From NCBI RefSeq assembly GCF_016862075.1, contig NZ_BOMG01000106.1, positions 1 to 64,000 on the forward strand: a stretch of 64,000 nucleotides of DNA, given 5' to 3'. The translations under genes were made by a program, and so were the position numbers. Each line of letters begins with the position of its first letter. Positions within the stretch are counted from its first letter, which is position 1. Shown in pieces: positions 41,485 to 49,989 of this stretch. Origin of the DNA: Actinoplanes couchii. GTDB lineage: Bacteria > Actinomycetota > Actinomycetes > Mycobacteriales > Micromonosporaceae. The notes under the pieces were generated by a model that worked only from the letters and a program-made list of their open reading frames with translations, made no database searches and had not been told where the DNA came from.

Positions 41485-42402
41485 ATGGGTCGTTACGACA
41501 TCCGGGACCGGATCGCGGCACTCGATCCGGAACGTGACCATCTGGAGATCTATCAGCTCTCGTCCGGGCGGGAATTCCCCTGGGACTACACCCGGGCGCT
41601 GGAGTTCGCGCTGTTCCGCACCTATTGCGTGCCGAGCATCTCGAAACTGCTCACGGCGACCGGCGAATTCCGGGAGAGGCCACAGCGGCGGTACGACGAC
41701 ACCGCGCTGCTGATGGCCGAGATGGCCGCACACGGCTACGACTCGGAGCGCGGCCGGGACGCGCTGAAGGTGGTCAACCGGGCGCACGGACGGTACGCGA
41801 TCAGCAACGACGACATGTTGTACGTGCTGAGCACGTTCGTCTACGACCCGATCGACTGGATCTCCCGTTTCGGGTGGCGACCGCTGCATCCGCACGAGAA
41901 GTCGGCGGCTTTCCACTACTACCGGGCCGTCGGTCACCGGATGGGCATCAAAGACATTCCCGATTCATACGATGAGTTCGCAGATTTCAAGGCCACCTTC
42001 GAACGGCGACATTTCGTCTTCTCGCCGACGAATCATGAGGTGGGAACCTACACCGTGGAACTGTTCGCCGCCTGGTTCCCGGCGCCGCTGCGGCCCGCGG
42101 TGCGCCTCGGCGTGCGGGGCATGCTCGACGACCGGATGCTGACGGCGTTCGGCTTCGATCCGGCACCCTCCTGGGTCGGTGCTCTGGCCACCGCTGGATT
42201 GAAGTCGCGAGCACGGGCTCTGCGATTCTTCCCACCGCGCCGCGAATCGGTCCTCGGGCGGCCGAAGCACAGTCGCACCTATCCCGGTTATCCGGCCGGT
42301 TATCAGCCCTCCGACCTGGGCGCTCCCCCACCACCGGCGGATCTGCCGGCCGAGCACCTGCGGTCATCACGTCAGGGTCAGGGGAATATTGACATGCCTT
42401 GA
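41485..42402 (+). CDS. MpaB/rubber-oxygenase family protein (DUF2236)
   Basis: This 305-residue predicted haem oxygenase is of the MpaB/latex-clearing family. WDYTRALEFALFRTY near the N-terminus and the VNRAHGRYAI helix (Arg and His likely near the haem) are characteristic. The FDPAPSWV and LRPAV segments near 205-235 also fit. No signal peptide is seen. The last 40 residues are Pro-rich and probably disordered. It is translationally coupled to the LLM gene. Family members cleave C=C bonds in isoprenoids or oxidise fungal intermediates; the substrate here is unknown. Confidence 0.85.
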   Translation: MGRYDIRDRIAALDPERDHLEIYQLSSGREFPWDYTRALEFALFRTYCVPSISKLLTATGEFRERPQRRYDDTALLMAEMAAHGYDSERGRDALKVVNRAHGRYAISNDDMLYVLSTFVYDPIDWISRFGWRPLHPHEKSAAFHYYRAVGHRMGIKDIPDSYDEFADFKATFERRHFVFSPTNHEVGTYTVELFAAWFPAPLRPAVRLGVRGMLDDRMLTAFGFDPAPSWVGALATAGLKSRARALRFFPPRRESVLGRPKHSRTYPGYPAGYQPSDLGAPPPPADLPAEHLRSSRQGQGNIDMP

Positions 42403-42470
42403 TGCATTGCCGAACGTCGATGTCTGGGGGTTTGCTGTGAGCACCTTTCCCCCGATGTCGGAGGTCGTTC

Positions 42471-43733
42471 ATGAGACGACGTTCCCTCGCGGTGCTGACC
42501 GCGGTCGCGTTGAGCGCGACCGCGGCGGTGTCCGCCTCCTCCCCCGCCGGAGCCGGGGCCGCCCCCGACCCGGCCGCCGAATACCAGGTCCTCGACGTCC
42601 GCACGGTCGCACAACGCAACACCATCCAGCGCACCGGCGCCGCGATCGACGGCATCGAACACTCGGTCGCCAGCATCACCGCCACCGGCGCCGAGGTCAG
42701 TAGGCTGCGGCAACTCGGGTTCACGGTGGAGTCGCCGCTGTCCGCGACGGCGTTCCCGCCGGCCGACGCGGCCTACCACGACTACGCGGAGACGATCGCC
42801 GAGATCAACACCGTGGTCGCGGCCTACCCGTCGATCGCACGTAAGCAGGTGCTGGGCAAGTCGTACGAGGGCCGCGACATCGTCGCCGTCAAGATCTCGG
42901 ACAACGTCGCCACCGACGAGAACGAGCCCGAGGTGCTGTACGACGCCAACCACCACGCCCGCGAGCACCTGACCGCCGAGCAGGCGCTCTACCTGCTCAA
43001 CCAGTTCACCGGCACGTACGCCTCGGACAGCCGGGTCAAGAACATCGTCGACACCCGGGAGATCTGGATCATCCCGATGGTGAACCCGGACGGTGTCGAG
43101 TACGACATCGCCACCGGCAGCTACCGCTCGTGGCGCAAGAACCGGCAGCCCAACAGCGGCTCCAGCTACGTCGGCACCGACCTGAACCGCAACTACGGCT
43201 ACAACTGGGGCTGCTGCGGCGGCTCGTCCGGCACCACCTCGTCGGCCACGTACCGCGGGCCGTCGGCGTTCTCCTCACCGGAGACCAGGGTGATCCGGGA
43301 CTTCGTGAACAGCCGGGTCGTCGGCGGCGTCCAGCAGATCAAGGCGGCGATCGACTTCCACTCGTACTCGAAGCTGGTGCTCTGGCCGTACGGGCACACC
43401 ACCGCGAACACCGCGACCGGCATGAACGCCGACCAGTACAACACGTTCGCGACGCTCGGCCAGCAGATGGCGGCGACCAACGGGTACACGCCCCAGCAGT
43501 CCAGCGACCTCTACATCACCGACGGTGACTCGCTCGACTGGCTGTGGGGCGTACACAAGATCTTCGCCTTCACCTTCGAGCTGTACCCGGGCAGCGCGTC
43601 GGGCGGCGGCTTCTACCCGCCGGCCAGCGTGATCCCGGTGGAGACGGCCCGCAACCGGACGGCGGCACTGATGATCGCCGAGGCCGCGGACTGCCCCTAC
43701 AAGGTGATCGGCAAGCAGGCCACGTACTGCTAA
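42471..43733 (+). CDS. Secreted M14 zinc carboxypeptidase
   Basis: This 420-residue exported metallopeptidase removes C-terminal residues from peptides. A signal peptide (about 1-30) and a propeptide (to about 98) precede the catalytic domain. Zinc ligands His162 and Glu165 (HHAREHL) are visible, as are the third ligand in IDFHSYS and the catalytic Glu in FAFTFELYPG. Cys pairs near the substrate loop (GCCGGSSG) are typical of actinomycete carboxypeptidase T/SG-type enzymes. A TTGACA box (42389-42394) lies 77 bases upstream. Its stop overlaps that of the convergent SUKH-like gene. Confidence 0.94.
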   Translation: MRRRSLAVLTAVALSATAAVSASSPAGAGAAPDPAAEYQVLDVRTVAQRNTIQRTGAAIDGIEHSVASITATGAEVSRLRQLGFTVESPLSATAFPPADAAYHDYAETIAEINTVVAAYPSIARKQVLGKSYEGRDIVAVKISDNVATDENEPEVLYDANHHAREHLTAEQALYLLNQFTGTYASDSRVKNIVDTREIWIIPMVNPDGVEYDIATGSYRSWRKNRQPNSGSSYVGTDLNRNYGYNWGCCGGSSGTTSSATYRGPSAFSSPETRVIRDFVNSRVVGGVQQIKAAIDFHSYSKLVLWPYGHTTANTATGMNADQYNTFATLGQQMAATNGYTPQQSSDLYITDGDSLDWLWGVHKIFAFTFELYPGSASGGGFYPPASVIPVETARNRTAALMIAEAADCPYKVIGKQATYC

Positions 43734-44251
43734 ATGTTGAGGTAGGGCTCTTTCCAGGCGGCGAACCGCTCGCCCCACTCGGCCTGCGCGGCCCTGACGA
43801 TCTCGTCCGGATCGTCGGTGGCCGCCAGGCCGAAGTGCGTGCCCAGCCAGGTCACGAACTCGTCGTGCGCCTCGCTGTGCCCGGAGTCGTCGGGCCGGTG
43901 GAAGTAGACCTCCTCGTGGTCCACGCTCGGCTCGGTGTCGTAGGTGAGCAGCCGTAGCAGGCCCCGCAGATCACCGGCGATCACGTGCTCGCCGCCCTCG
44001 TCGCCGAAGACCACCACCGGCAGGGCGGCCAGATCCTCCCGGTCGTCGGCACGCCAGATCGCGTAGAACGATCCGCCGCCGGTCGCGGTGGCGAACGGGA
44101 TCAGCCGGGCCAGGAACTCCGGGTCCTTGGACCACCCGGCCTCGAGCCCGGACGTGTCGTTCCAGTCGTCGAGGCCGAAGCACTCGGAGTAGGCGCCGTA
44201 ACCGGTGCCCGTCTGAAACTCCTGGAGAAGGCGCAGTTCAGGGATGCTCAC
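43730..44251 (-). CDS. SUKH (SMI1/KNR4)-like protein
   Basis: This soluble protein of about 173 residues resembles the SUKH/SMI1-KNR4 superfamily, many of whose bacterial members are immunity proteins for toxin systems. A central GGSFYAIW strand, an acidic loop, and PVVVFGDEGGEHVIA followed by the DLRGLLRLL helix are the recognisable core. The GTG at 44251 is chosen because upstream codons run into the promoter region of the divergent protease. No toxin gene is adjacent, so a stand-alone or housekeeping role is possible. Confidence 0.65.
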   Translation of the reverse strand: MSIPELRLLQEFQTGTGYGAYSECFGLDDWNDTSGLEAGWSKDPEFLARLIPFATATGGGSFYAIWRADDREDLAALPVVVFGDEGGEHVIAGDLRGLLRLLTYDTEPSVDHEEVYFHRPDDSGHSEAHDEFVTWLGTHFGLAATDDPDEIVRAAQAEWGERFAAWKEPYLNI

Positions 44252-44339
44252 CCGCCCACGATATAAGCAACCCGGGATGTTTATATCCATCAACGTCGAT
44301 GCAATGATCGGTGCACCCCCAGACCTGAGGAGAACCGAC

Positions 44340-45125
44340 ATGCGCAGATGGCGAACCCTTCTGGCCGTCCTGGCCGCGGCGGTCACGGCAGCCACGATGT
44401 CCCCGGCGGCGGCCTCCGCCGACCCGATCACCCCGACCGTCGTCGGCGGCACCACCGCCACCCTCGGCGAGTTCCCGTTCATGGTTCGCCTGTCGATGGG
44501 CTGCGGCGGCGCCCTCTACAGCCCGACGCTCGTGCTGACCGCCGGCCACTGCGTCAGCGGCACCGGCACCAACACGTCGATCACCGCCACCTTCGGCGTC
44601 GTCGACCTGCAGTCGACCAGCCGGGTGACCCGCAAGTCGAACTACGTCTACCGGGCACCCGGCTACAACAGCACCGGTGACGACTGGGCGCTCATCCGCC
44701 TGGCCAGCGCGGTCAGCGGCACCAACATCGGCACCCTGCCGATCACCACGTCCACCACGTACGACACCGGCACCTTCACCATCGCCGGCTGGGGCGCCGC
44801 CAGCGAGAACGGCGCGCAGCAGCGCTACCTGCGCAAGGCCACCGTGCCGTTCGTCAGCGACACCACCTGCAACTCGTCGAGCATGTACAACGGGCAGGTC
44901 AACGCGGCCCGGGAGATCTGCGCCGGCTACACCGCCGGTGGCGTCGACACCTGCCAGGGCGACTCCGGCGGCCCGATGTTCCGCCAGGGCGCGTCCGGCC
45001 TGGTCCAGGTCGGCATCGTCAGCTGGGGCGACGGCTGCGCCCGCCCGAACAAGCCGGGCGTCTACACCCAGGTCAGCTACTTCTCGGCGGCCATCAAGGC
45101 CGCGGCCACCTCTCTGGGCGGCTGA
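44340..45125 (+). CDS. Secreted trypsin-like serine protease (S1)
   Basis: This 261-residue exported protease has a signal peptide to about residue 27 and a very short propeptide. The mature enzyme begins VVGGT, as in Streptomyces trypsins. The triad is complete: His70 (TAGHC), Asp115 (DDWAL) and Ser209 (GDSGGP). An Asp about six residues before the Ser (VDTC) fits a trypsin-like S1 pocket for Lys/Arg. Six Cys residues can form the usual three disulfides. GAGGAGAA precedes the ATG. A strong hairpin terminator follows. Confidence 0.95.
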   Translation: MRRWRTLLAVLAAAVTAATMSPAAASADPITPTVVGGTTATLGEFPFMVRLSMGCGGALYSPTLVLTAGHCVSGTGTNTSITATFGVVDLQSTSRVTRKSNYVYRAPGYNSTGDDWALIRLASAVSGTNIGTLPITTSTTYDTGTFTIAGWGAASENGAQQRYLRKATVPFVSDTTCNSSSMYNGQVNAAREICAGYTAGGVDTCQGDSGGPMFRQGASGLVQVGIVSWGDGCARPNKPGVYTQVSYFSAAIKAAATSLGG

Positions 45126-45136
45126 TTCCCCCTCCG

Positions 45137-45170
45137 AATGATCACCCCGGACTCCCCGGGGTGATCATTT
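45137..45170 (+). terminator. Terminator hairpin after the S1 protease
   Basis: A 14-bp perfect stem (AATGATCACCCCGG with CCGGGGTGATCATT) surrounds a 5-nt loop just after the protease stop. It ends only 5 bases before the next start codon, so the base of the stem could also affect translation of that gene. Confidence 0.7.
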
Positions 45171-45174
45171 GCAG

Positions 45175-45630
45175 GTGTCTCTCGAAGAAAGCATCCTGAA
45201 CCTGCTGGCCACCCACAACATGTGCGTGCTGGCGACCACCGACCCGAGCGGCGCCCCGCACGCCACGCCGGTGCGTTACTTCGCGGACGGCTTCGACCTG
45301 ATCGTCACGTCCCTCGGCGACTCCCCGAAGATCCGTAACCTGCGCGCCGACCCGCGGATGTCGGCAGGCGTCTTCGCCCCGCTGACCACCGTCGAGAGCA
45401 GCCGGGGCGCCCAGCTCTTCGGCACCGCCCGGATCCTGTCCCCCGGCGACGAGGAATTCGAATCCCGCTGGCGGATCGTCACCCCGCGCATCCACGAGAC
45501 CGAACGCGACCGCTTCCTGGCCGACCCGGCCCGCTGCGTGCTGGCCGTCCTGTCGCCGGCCCGGATCGTCTACACCGACCACTGGCAGAAGCGGGACGGC
45601 CACCCCACCCGGCGCACCCTCACCCTGTGA
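45175..45630 (+). CDS. PPOX-fold (pyridoxamine oxidase-like/F420) protein
   Basis: This protein of about 151 residues has the split-barrel flavin/F420-binding fold. ATTDPSGAPHATPVRY is the usual first hairpin of the family, followed by KIRNLRADPRMS and a short C-terminal part ending with a Trp-Gln-Lys segment. The GTG at 45175 is preferred over the TTG at 45169 because the latter lies inside the terminator stem. Family members reduce or oxidise small substrates or bind haem. Cofactor and substrate cannot be told here. Its 3' end overlaps the convergent NADAR gene by 11 bp. Confidence 0.82.
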   Translation: MSLEESILNLLATHNMCVLATTDPSGAPHATPVRYFADGFDLIVTSLGDSPKIRNLRADPRMSAGVFAPLTTVESSRGAQLFGTARILSPGDEEFESRWRIVTPRIHETERDRFLADPARCVLAVLSPARIVYTDHWQKRDGHPTRRTLTL

Positions 45631-46174
45631 CGAGCTGGTCGCGGACCTCCATCAGGGCGAAACCGAGAAGATTCAGGCCCCGCCAGCGGTACGGGTCGGC
45701 AGCGCGCTCGTCGTCCCGGGCCAGCCCGATCCCCCAGATCCGGTCCACCGGGCTCGCCTCGACGAGGATCCGCTCGCCGCTGCCGGTCAGGTAGTCACGC
45801 ATCGCCTGGTGCGCGGAGAACTTGGCCAGGTTGCCGGCCACCACGATCGGCACCCGCTGCTCGTCCCACACCCGCTGATCGAACCGGGCCACCCGCCCGC
45901 CCAGATTCTTGGCCTGCTGCGGGTGCCCGGCGGCGAGAATCCGCTCGGCCATCGTGTCGTCCCCGAACAGCACCGCCTTGCGCCACATCATGTAGTGCTC
46001 GGCGGTGGCGAACCGCACCCCGTCCACAGTGAACGCGGACGGGAACCACTGGCTCAGGCACCCGGACCCGGGAGCCCCGCTCTTCTCCGGCTGATGCCCC
46101 CAGAAGAACAGGTACTTTCCGCGCCGCCCACCTTTCAGCTCGGCCTTCAACCCGGCTACGTCCCGAACACTCAT
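45620..46174 (-). CDS. NADAR family protein (YbiA-like)
   Basis: This 184-residue protein is of the NADAR superfamily, linked to ADP-ribose and riboflavin-intermediate metabolism. YbiA-type members are N-glycosidases acting on early riboflavin precursors, and others reverse guanine ADP-ribosylation. Diagnostic pieces are FFWGH, LSQWFPS, TAEHYMMWRKA (probable catalytic Glu), AKNLGGRV and a GIG-x9-W end segment. The length fits the family. It stands alone between convergent and tandem genes, so the context does not choose between the known roles. Confidence 0.9.
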   Translation of the reverse strand: MSVRDVAGLKAELKGGRRGKYLFFWGHQPEKSGAPGSGCLSQWFPSAFTVDGVRFATAEHYMMWRKAVLFGDDTMAERILAAGHPQQAKNLGGRVARFDQRVWDEQRVPIVVAGNLAKFSAHQAMRDYLTGSGERILVEASPVDRIWGIGLARDDERAADPYRWRGLNLLGFALMEVRDQLVTG

Positions 46175-46227
46175 GGCCGCGAGTCTGCCCTGCCGGCGGA
46201 CTCCTGGCGCGTGATTTTCCGGTCGGG

Positions 46228-47337
46228 TCAGCCGGTGAAGCGGGGGCTGCGGGCCATCGAGCGGTAGGCGGCCAGCGACGACGTGTCGGTGTCGAAGCGG
46301 AAGTTGTGGTCGGTGCCTTCCTGGATGTCGGTGTCGAACCAGACGACGGCGCCGACTGCCGGGGTCTTCTCGACCCAGGTGTGCAGCTGTTTGATCCACG
46401 TCGCCTTGTTCTTCACCGCGGCCGTCTCGCTCAGGATGATCGGCTTGCGGGCGCCGTACAGCTTGGTGATCGGGTTGAACAGGGTCGACGGGGTCTCGTT
46501 GAAGAAGTTGTAGCCCGAGATGCCCACCCAGTCGACGTACGCGTCACCGGGGTAGTACTTCTGCACCTTGTTGGCGGCCGTGTTCGGTGACGAGTTCCAG
46601 TTCGGGCTCCACACCCAGGCCACGTTGTCGGCGCCCTGCTCGCCGAAGATGCGGTGCAGGCGCTTCCACACCTTGACGTAGTTCGCCGGGTTCTGCCCGT
46701 TCTGCGGGCCGCCCCACTCGAACCAGTCGCCGTTCATCTCCCAGCCCCAGCGCAGCAGCACCGGCCGTTTCATGTTCTTCAGCTTGCGGGCCACCGAACG
46801 GATGTTGGCGTCCGAGCTGCCGTTGAGGATCCCGGCGTACGGCGCGCCGTGCCACGACACCATCAGGGTGCTGCTCTTGGCGACCTGCGGCTCGGAGGTG
46901 GGCACGTACCCGTTCCACGGGTAGAACCGGTGCACGATCCGCTGTTCCCGGTCGAGCTGCCCACGCCGCAGCGACAGGCTCTGCTTCAGGTTCTTGCCAC
47001 CGAGCGCCAGGTACGACCCGAGCATCACCTTGCCGGCCGGCGCCTGCACCGGGCCACCGCGACCGGACGGGCGGGCCGCCTCGGTGGTGGCCGACGCGGA
47101 CGGTGACGCCGAAGCCGAGGCCGACGCTCCGGCGGTGCCGGCCGCGGCGGCCGACGACGTGGCGGTCGTGGCCGAACCGAGCCGGGCGGTGGCCGCCGAC
47201 GACGGTGACGCGACCGGCGGGGTGGTGGGAGGCACAGTGGACGGCGGGGTGCCGGCCGACGACGTGGTCGCCGCGGTGGTGCCGCAACCGGCTGCTCCGG
47301 TGAGGGCGATCAGGGTCAGCATCTGACGGCGCTTCAA
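46228..47337 (-). CDS. GH26 lipoprotein (probable beta-mannanase)
   Basis: This protein of about 369 residues has a lipoprotein signal (KRRQMLTLIALTGAAGC, lipobox Cys near 18). A Ser/Thr/Pro/Ala-rich linker of about 85 residues then leads to a GH26 (beta/alpha)8 domain. Acid/base Glu lies in RWGWEMNGDW and the nucleophile Glu in ILSETAAV, both diagnostic for GH26. TTG 47337 is the only start giving a proper signal peptide, and GGAGGTGGGG precedes it. It probably hydrolyses beta-mannan at the cell surface. Confidence 0.9.
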   Translation of the reverse strand: MKRRQMLTLIALTGAAGCGTTAATTSSAGTPPSTVPPTTPPVASPSSAATARLGSATTATSSAAAAGTAGASASASASPSASATTEAARPSGRGGPVQAPAGKVMLGSYLALGGKNLKQSLSLRRGQLDREQRIVHRFYPWNGYVPTSEPQVAKSSTLMVSWHGAPYAGILNGSSDANIRSVARKLKNMKRPVLLRWGWEMNGDWFEWGGPQNGQNPANYVKVWKRLHRIFGEQGADNVAWVWSPNWNSSPNTAANKVQKYYPGDAYVDWVGISGYNFFNETPSTLFNPITKLYGARKPIILSETAAVKNKATWIKQLHTWVEKTPAVGAVVWFDTDIQEGTDHNFRFDTDTSSLAAYRSMARSPRFTG

Positions 47338-47564
47338 GTCTTCCCCACCTCCGCGTGTGGTGATCACCAGCATGAACCGTGGGCCATCATGCACCACGTT
47401 CCGGAGTCACGTCAGCGGCTGACGGTGCAGAAGATGACGCAGGCCACAGCGATACGAGGGCATGTCCGACAAGTTCGTCCGAACGGTCGGCGGTATGGCC
47501 CGAAGGGCCAACCACCTGCGGTTTCGGCGAACACCCCGGAACCCGCGGCGTAGGTTTCGAAGTG

Positions 47565-47590
47565 CCGGGGGCGCCGAGCCGGCGCCCCGG
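47565..47590 (+). promoter_or_regulatory. 5' UTR hairpin
   Basis: CCGGGGGCGCC (47565-47575) can pair with GGCGCCCCGG (47581-47590). The hairpin ends about 23 bases before the start codon of the repeat protein. The rest of the 275-bp gap from 47338 holds no gene that I can support. Confidence 0.4.
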
Positions 47591-47613
47591 AGGACACGGG
47601 GGAAGGCAGCAGG

Positions 47614-48054
47614 ATGAATCTTCGTAACAGTGGCGCGATGGCCGCCGGAGCGCTGTTCCTGGCGACTGCGGGGACCGTCGTCGTGGCGGCACCGGCCGTC
47701 GCCGCACCGGCGCCCGTCACGATCGTCGCGGGCGCGTCGGAACCGCGATCGGACCGGGATTACGAGCGGGGCTACCGGGCCGGTACCAGGGATGGCTGGG
47801 AGCAGGCCCGCGAGCAGTGCCGGCCGGGCCGGGACCGCGACGGCAACCGGCGGGCCGACCGTGACTGGGTTCGCGGGTACAACCAGGGCTGGGACCACGG
47901 CTACAAGAAGGGCTGGTGGGAGTTCTGCCGCTACGACAAGGGCCGCGACGACAAGGGCCGTGATGACAAGGGCCGCGACGACAGGGGCCGTGATGACAGG
48001 GGCCGCAACGACAGGGACCGCGACGGCAACGGGCCCGGCGGATACAAGAAGTGA
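47614..48054 (+). CDS. Secreted charged repeat protein
   Basis: This 146-residue protein has a signal peptide (about 1-30, or starting at Met9). A Tyr/Arg/Trp-rich middle part (YERGYRAGTRDGW and WVRGYNQGWDHGYKKGWW) resembles glycine-zipper-like cell-wall or spore proteins. A tail of five perfect 5-residue repeats of the GRDDK/GRDDR type is followed by degenerate units. Two Cys residues could pair. The function is unknown. The alternating plus and minus charges make the tail disordered and highly soluble. The ATG follows GGAAGGCAGCAGG. Confidence 0.7.
   Translation: MNLRNSGAMAAGALFLATAGTVVVAAPAVAAPAPVTIVAGASEPRSDRDYERGYRAGTRDGWEQAREQCRPGRDRDGNRRADRDWVRGYNQGWDHGYKKGWWEFCRYDKGRDDKGRDDKGRDDRGRDDRGRNDRDRDGNGPGGYKK
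47941..48015 (+). repeat. Five tandem 15-bp units
   Basis: Five 15-bp units (starting GGCCGCGACGACAAG) encode GRDDK/GRDDR/GRNDR. Adjacent units alternate between CGCGACGAC and CGTGATGAC spellings, giving a 30-bp higher-order period. Slippage in copy number is expected. Confidence 0.85.
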
Positions 48055-48061
48055 GATCCGC

Positions 48062-48097
48062 GGACACCGGCCGGGCCACCACGCCCGGCCGGTGTCC
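48062..48097. terminator. Bidirectional terminator
   Basis: A 15-bp perfect stem (GGACACCGGCCGGGC with its complement) around a 6-nt loop lies between two convergent genes. Confidence 0.75.
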
Positions 48098-48103
48098 GGC
48101 GTT

Positions 48104-49948
48104 TCAGGTGTACAGCGCGCCGATCTCCTCCGCGTACCGCTCCTGGATGATCCGCCGCCGCAGCTTCAGCGTCGGCGTCAACTCCCCGCTCTCCGGGGTC
48201 CACCCGCGCGACAGCACCCGGTAAGTCTTGACCTGCTCGGGCCGGGCCAGTTTCGTGTTGGCCGCGTTCACCGCCACGTCGATCTCGGCGCGCAGCACCG
48301 GATCCTCGGCGAGGGCGGCGACCGTGGTGAACGGCAGGCCCTTGGACCGGGCCCAGAGCGGCGCGATCTCCTCGTCCAGGACGATCAGCGCGGTGACGTA
48401 CGGCTGCCGGTCACCGACCGCCACCGCCTGCGCGATCAGTGGATGCGCGCGCAGCAGGTTCTCGATCTGGGCGGGTGAGATGTTCTTCCCGCTGGAGTTG
48501 ATGATCAGCTCTTTCTTGCGGTCGGTGATGGTCAGGTAACCGTCGTCGTCGAACGCTCCGACGTCCCCGGTGGCCAGCCATCCGTCGCCGTCGGTGACCG
48601 GGTCCACGCCACCGTCGGCCCGCAGGTATCCGGCGCAGACCAGTGGCCCGCGGGCCAGGATCTCCCCGTCCTCGGCGAGACGGATCTCCATGCCACCGTT
48701 GGGGCGGCCGACGGTGCCCGTACGAAAATGATCAGGGGTGTTGATCGTCGCCGTGCCAGTCGTCTCGGTCATCCCCCAGACCTCCAGCACGACGATCCCG
48801 ATGCTGGCGAGGTAGAGCAGGACGTCGTACGGGATCGGCGCGGACCCGCTGCCGGGCCAGAGCAGGTTGTCCATCCCGAGCTTGGCGCGCAGCGGCTTGA
48901 GCACCTGGGCGTCCAGGGTGGCGTGTTTGGCGGCCAGCTCGAGCGGGATCTCCGCGCCGGACTGGCGCAGCCCGTGCACCTGCAGCGCCACCTCCCGGGC
49001 CATCTCGACGGCCGCTTTGACCTGCGGTTCGGCGGTGGCGAGCTGGCCCTGCACCCCGGCGACCATCTTCTCCCAGATCCGGGGCACCCCGAAGAACGAC
49101 ACCGGCCTGACCCGGACCAGCCCGGCGAGCAGCTGGGTCGGGTCGGAGCAGATGGTGACGTGCCCGGCCCGGTAGATCGGGTTGTAGACGCCGAGGACCC
49201 GTTCGGCGATGTGGGCGAGCGGCAGGTAGGCCAGGGTCGCGGCGTGGTCCGGCGTCTCGATGGTGTGTTCCATGACGACGGTCTGGTAGATCACGTTGTG
49301 GTGGGTGAGCATCACGCCCTTCGGGTCGCCGGTGGTGCCGGACGTGTAGAGCAGGGTGACCGGCTGGTCCGGGCGTACCTCCCGCCAGGTCTTCTCGAAG
49401 GCGGCCGGGTCGGCCCGGTGCGCGGCCGCCCCGCGCACGCCGAGGGTGCGCAGCGAGACGACCCGGCCGGTGTCGGCGCCGGTGTGCTCGGCGACCACCA
49501 CCCGGCGGATCTCCGGGACGTCGTCGAGGATCGGCTGCCAGCGGGCCAGCGCCGCCTCGTCCTCCAGCACCACGATCCCGGCCTGACTGTGCCGGGCCAG
49601 GTAGCGCAGCTGGTCGGTGGAGAGGGTGGCGTAGACGGTGGACGGGACCGCGCCGAGGTGGACGGCGGCGAGGTCGATCAGCCAGTGTTCGGGCCGGCTG
49701 GACATCATGATCAGCAACCGGTCGCCGGATGCCAGGCCCAGGTCGGCGAGGCCGCGGGCGAGGACGGTGACCTCGTCGCGCAGCTCCCGCCAGGTGAGGG
49801 TGTCCGGTGAGCCGAGCAGGCTCAGGGCGGGCAGCTCCGGGAACTCGGTGGCGTTGCGGTGCAGCAGGGCAGGGATCGTCAGGTCTCGGGCTATGTCGGC
49901 ACAGCGCTGTTCGAGGACGGGTTCCATGGCGCGACTGTAAACGCGCAT
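48104..49948 (-). CDS. fadD: Long-chain fatty acid-CoA ligase (AMP-binding)
   Basis: This protein of about 614 residues activates fatty acids to acyl-CoA through an acyl-AMP intermediate. The AMP-binding motif LLYTSGTTGDPKGV, the WGMTETTG core, TGDVG and the C-terminal DRKKELI motif are present. The overall order matches plant-like/actinobacterial FadD15-type enzymes. ATG 49948 has GGAAG upstream; ATG 49927 is the alternative and gives a more typical N-terminus. It follows the double TetR gene on the same strand with a palindrome between them, and is divergent from fadA-fadB, so it probably supplies substrate for beta-oxidation. Confidence 0.93.
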   Translation of the reverse strand: MRVYSRAMEPVLEQRCADIARDLTIPALLHRNATEFPELPALSLLGSPDTLTWRELRDEVTVLARGLADLGLASGDRLLIMMSSRPEHWLIDLAAVHLGAVPSTVYATLSTDQLRYLARHSQAGIVVLEDEAALARWQPILDDVPEIRRVVVAEHTGADTGRVVSLRTLGVRGAAAHRADPAAFEKTWREVRPDQPVTLLYTSGTTGDPKGVMLTHHNVIYQTVVMEHTIETPDHAATLAYLPLAHIAERVLGVYNPIYRAGHVTICSDPTQLLAGLVRVRPVSFFGVPRIWEKMVAGVQGQLATAEPQVKAAVEMAREVALQVHGLRQSGAEIPLELAAKHATLDAQVLKPLRAKLGMDNLLWPGSGSAPIPYDVLLYLASIGIVVLEVWGMTETTGTATINTPDHFRTGTVGRPNGGMEIRLAEDGEILARGPLVCAGYLRADGGVDPVTDGDGWLATGDVGAFDDDGYLTITDRKKELIINSSGKNISPAQIENLLRAHPLIAQAVAVGDRQPYVTALIVLDEEIAPLWARSKGLPFTTVAALAEDPVLRAEIDVAVNAANTKLARPEQVKTYRVLSRGWTPESGELTPTLKLRRRIIQERYAEEIGALYT

Positions 49949-49951
49949 TAA

Positions 49952-49963
49952 CTTCCATGGAAG
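49952..49963. promoter_or_regulatory. Palindrome CTTCCATGGAAG, candidate operator
   Basis: This perfect 12-bp palindrome lies in the 41-bp gap between the double TetR gene and fadD. It sits immediately upstream of the fadD start, where a repressor would block expression. Confidence 0.45.
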
Positions 49964-49989
49964 GCGCGATGCGAATACGGCTTAACTTT

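Noticed and set aside
47338..47613. Possible c-di-AMP (ydaO-type) riboswitch before the repeat protein
   Set aside because: A GC-rich leader hairpin is present, but I could not align the conserved core of the riboswitch. An Infernal search with the ydaO-yuaA model would decide.
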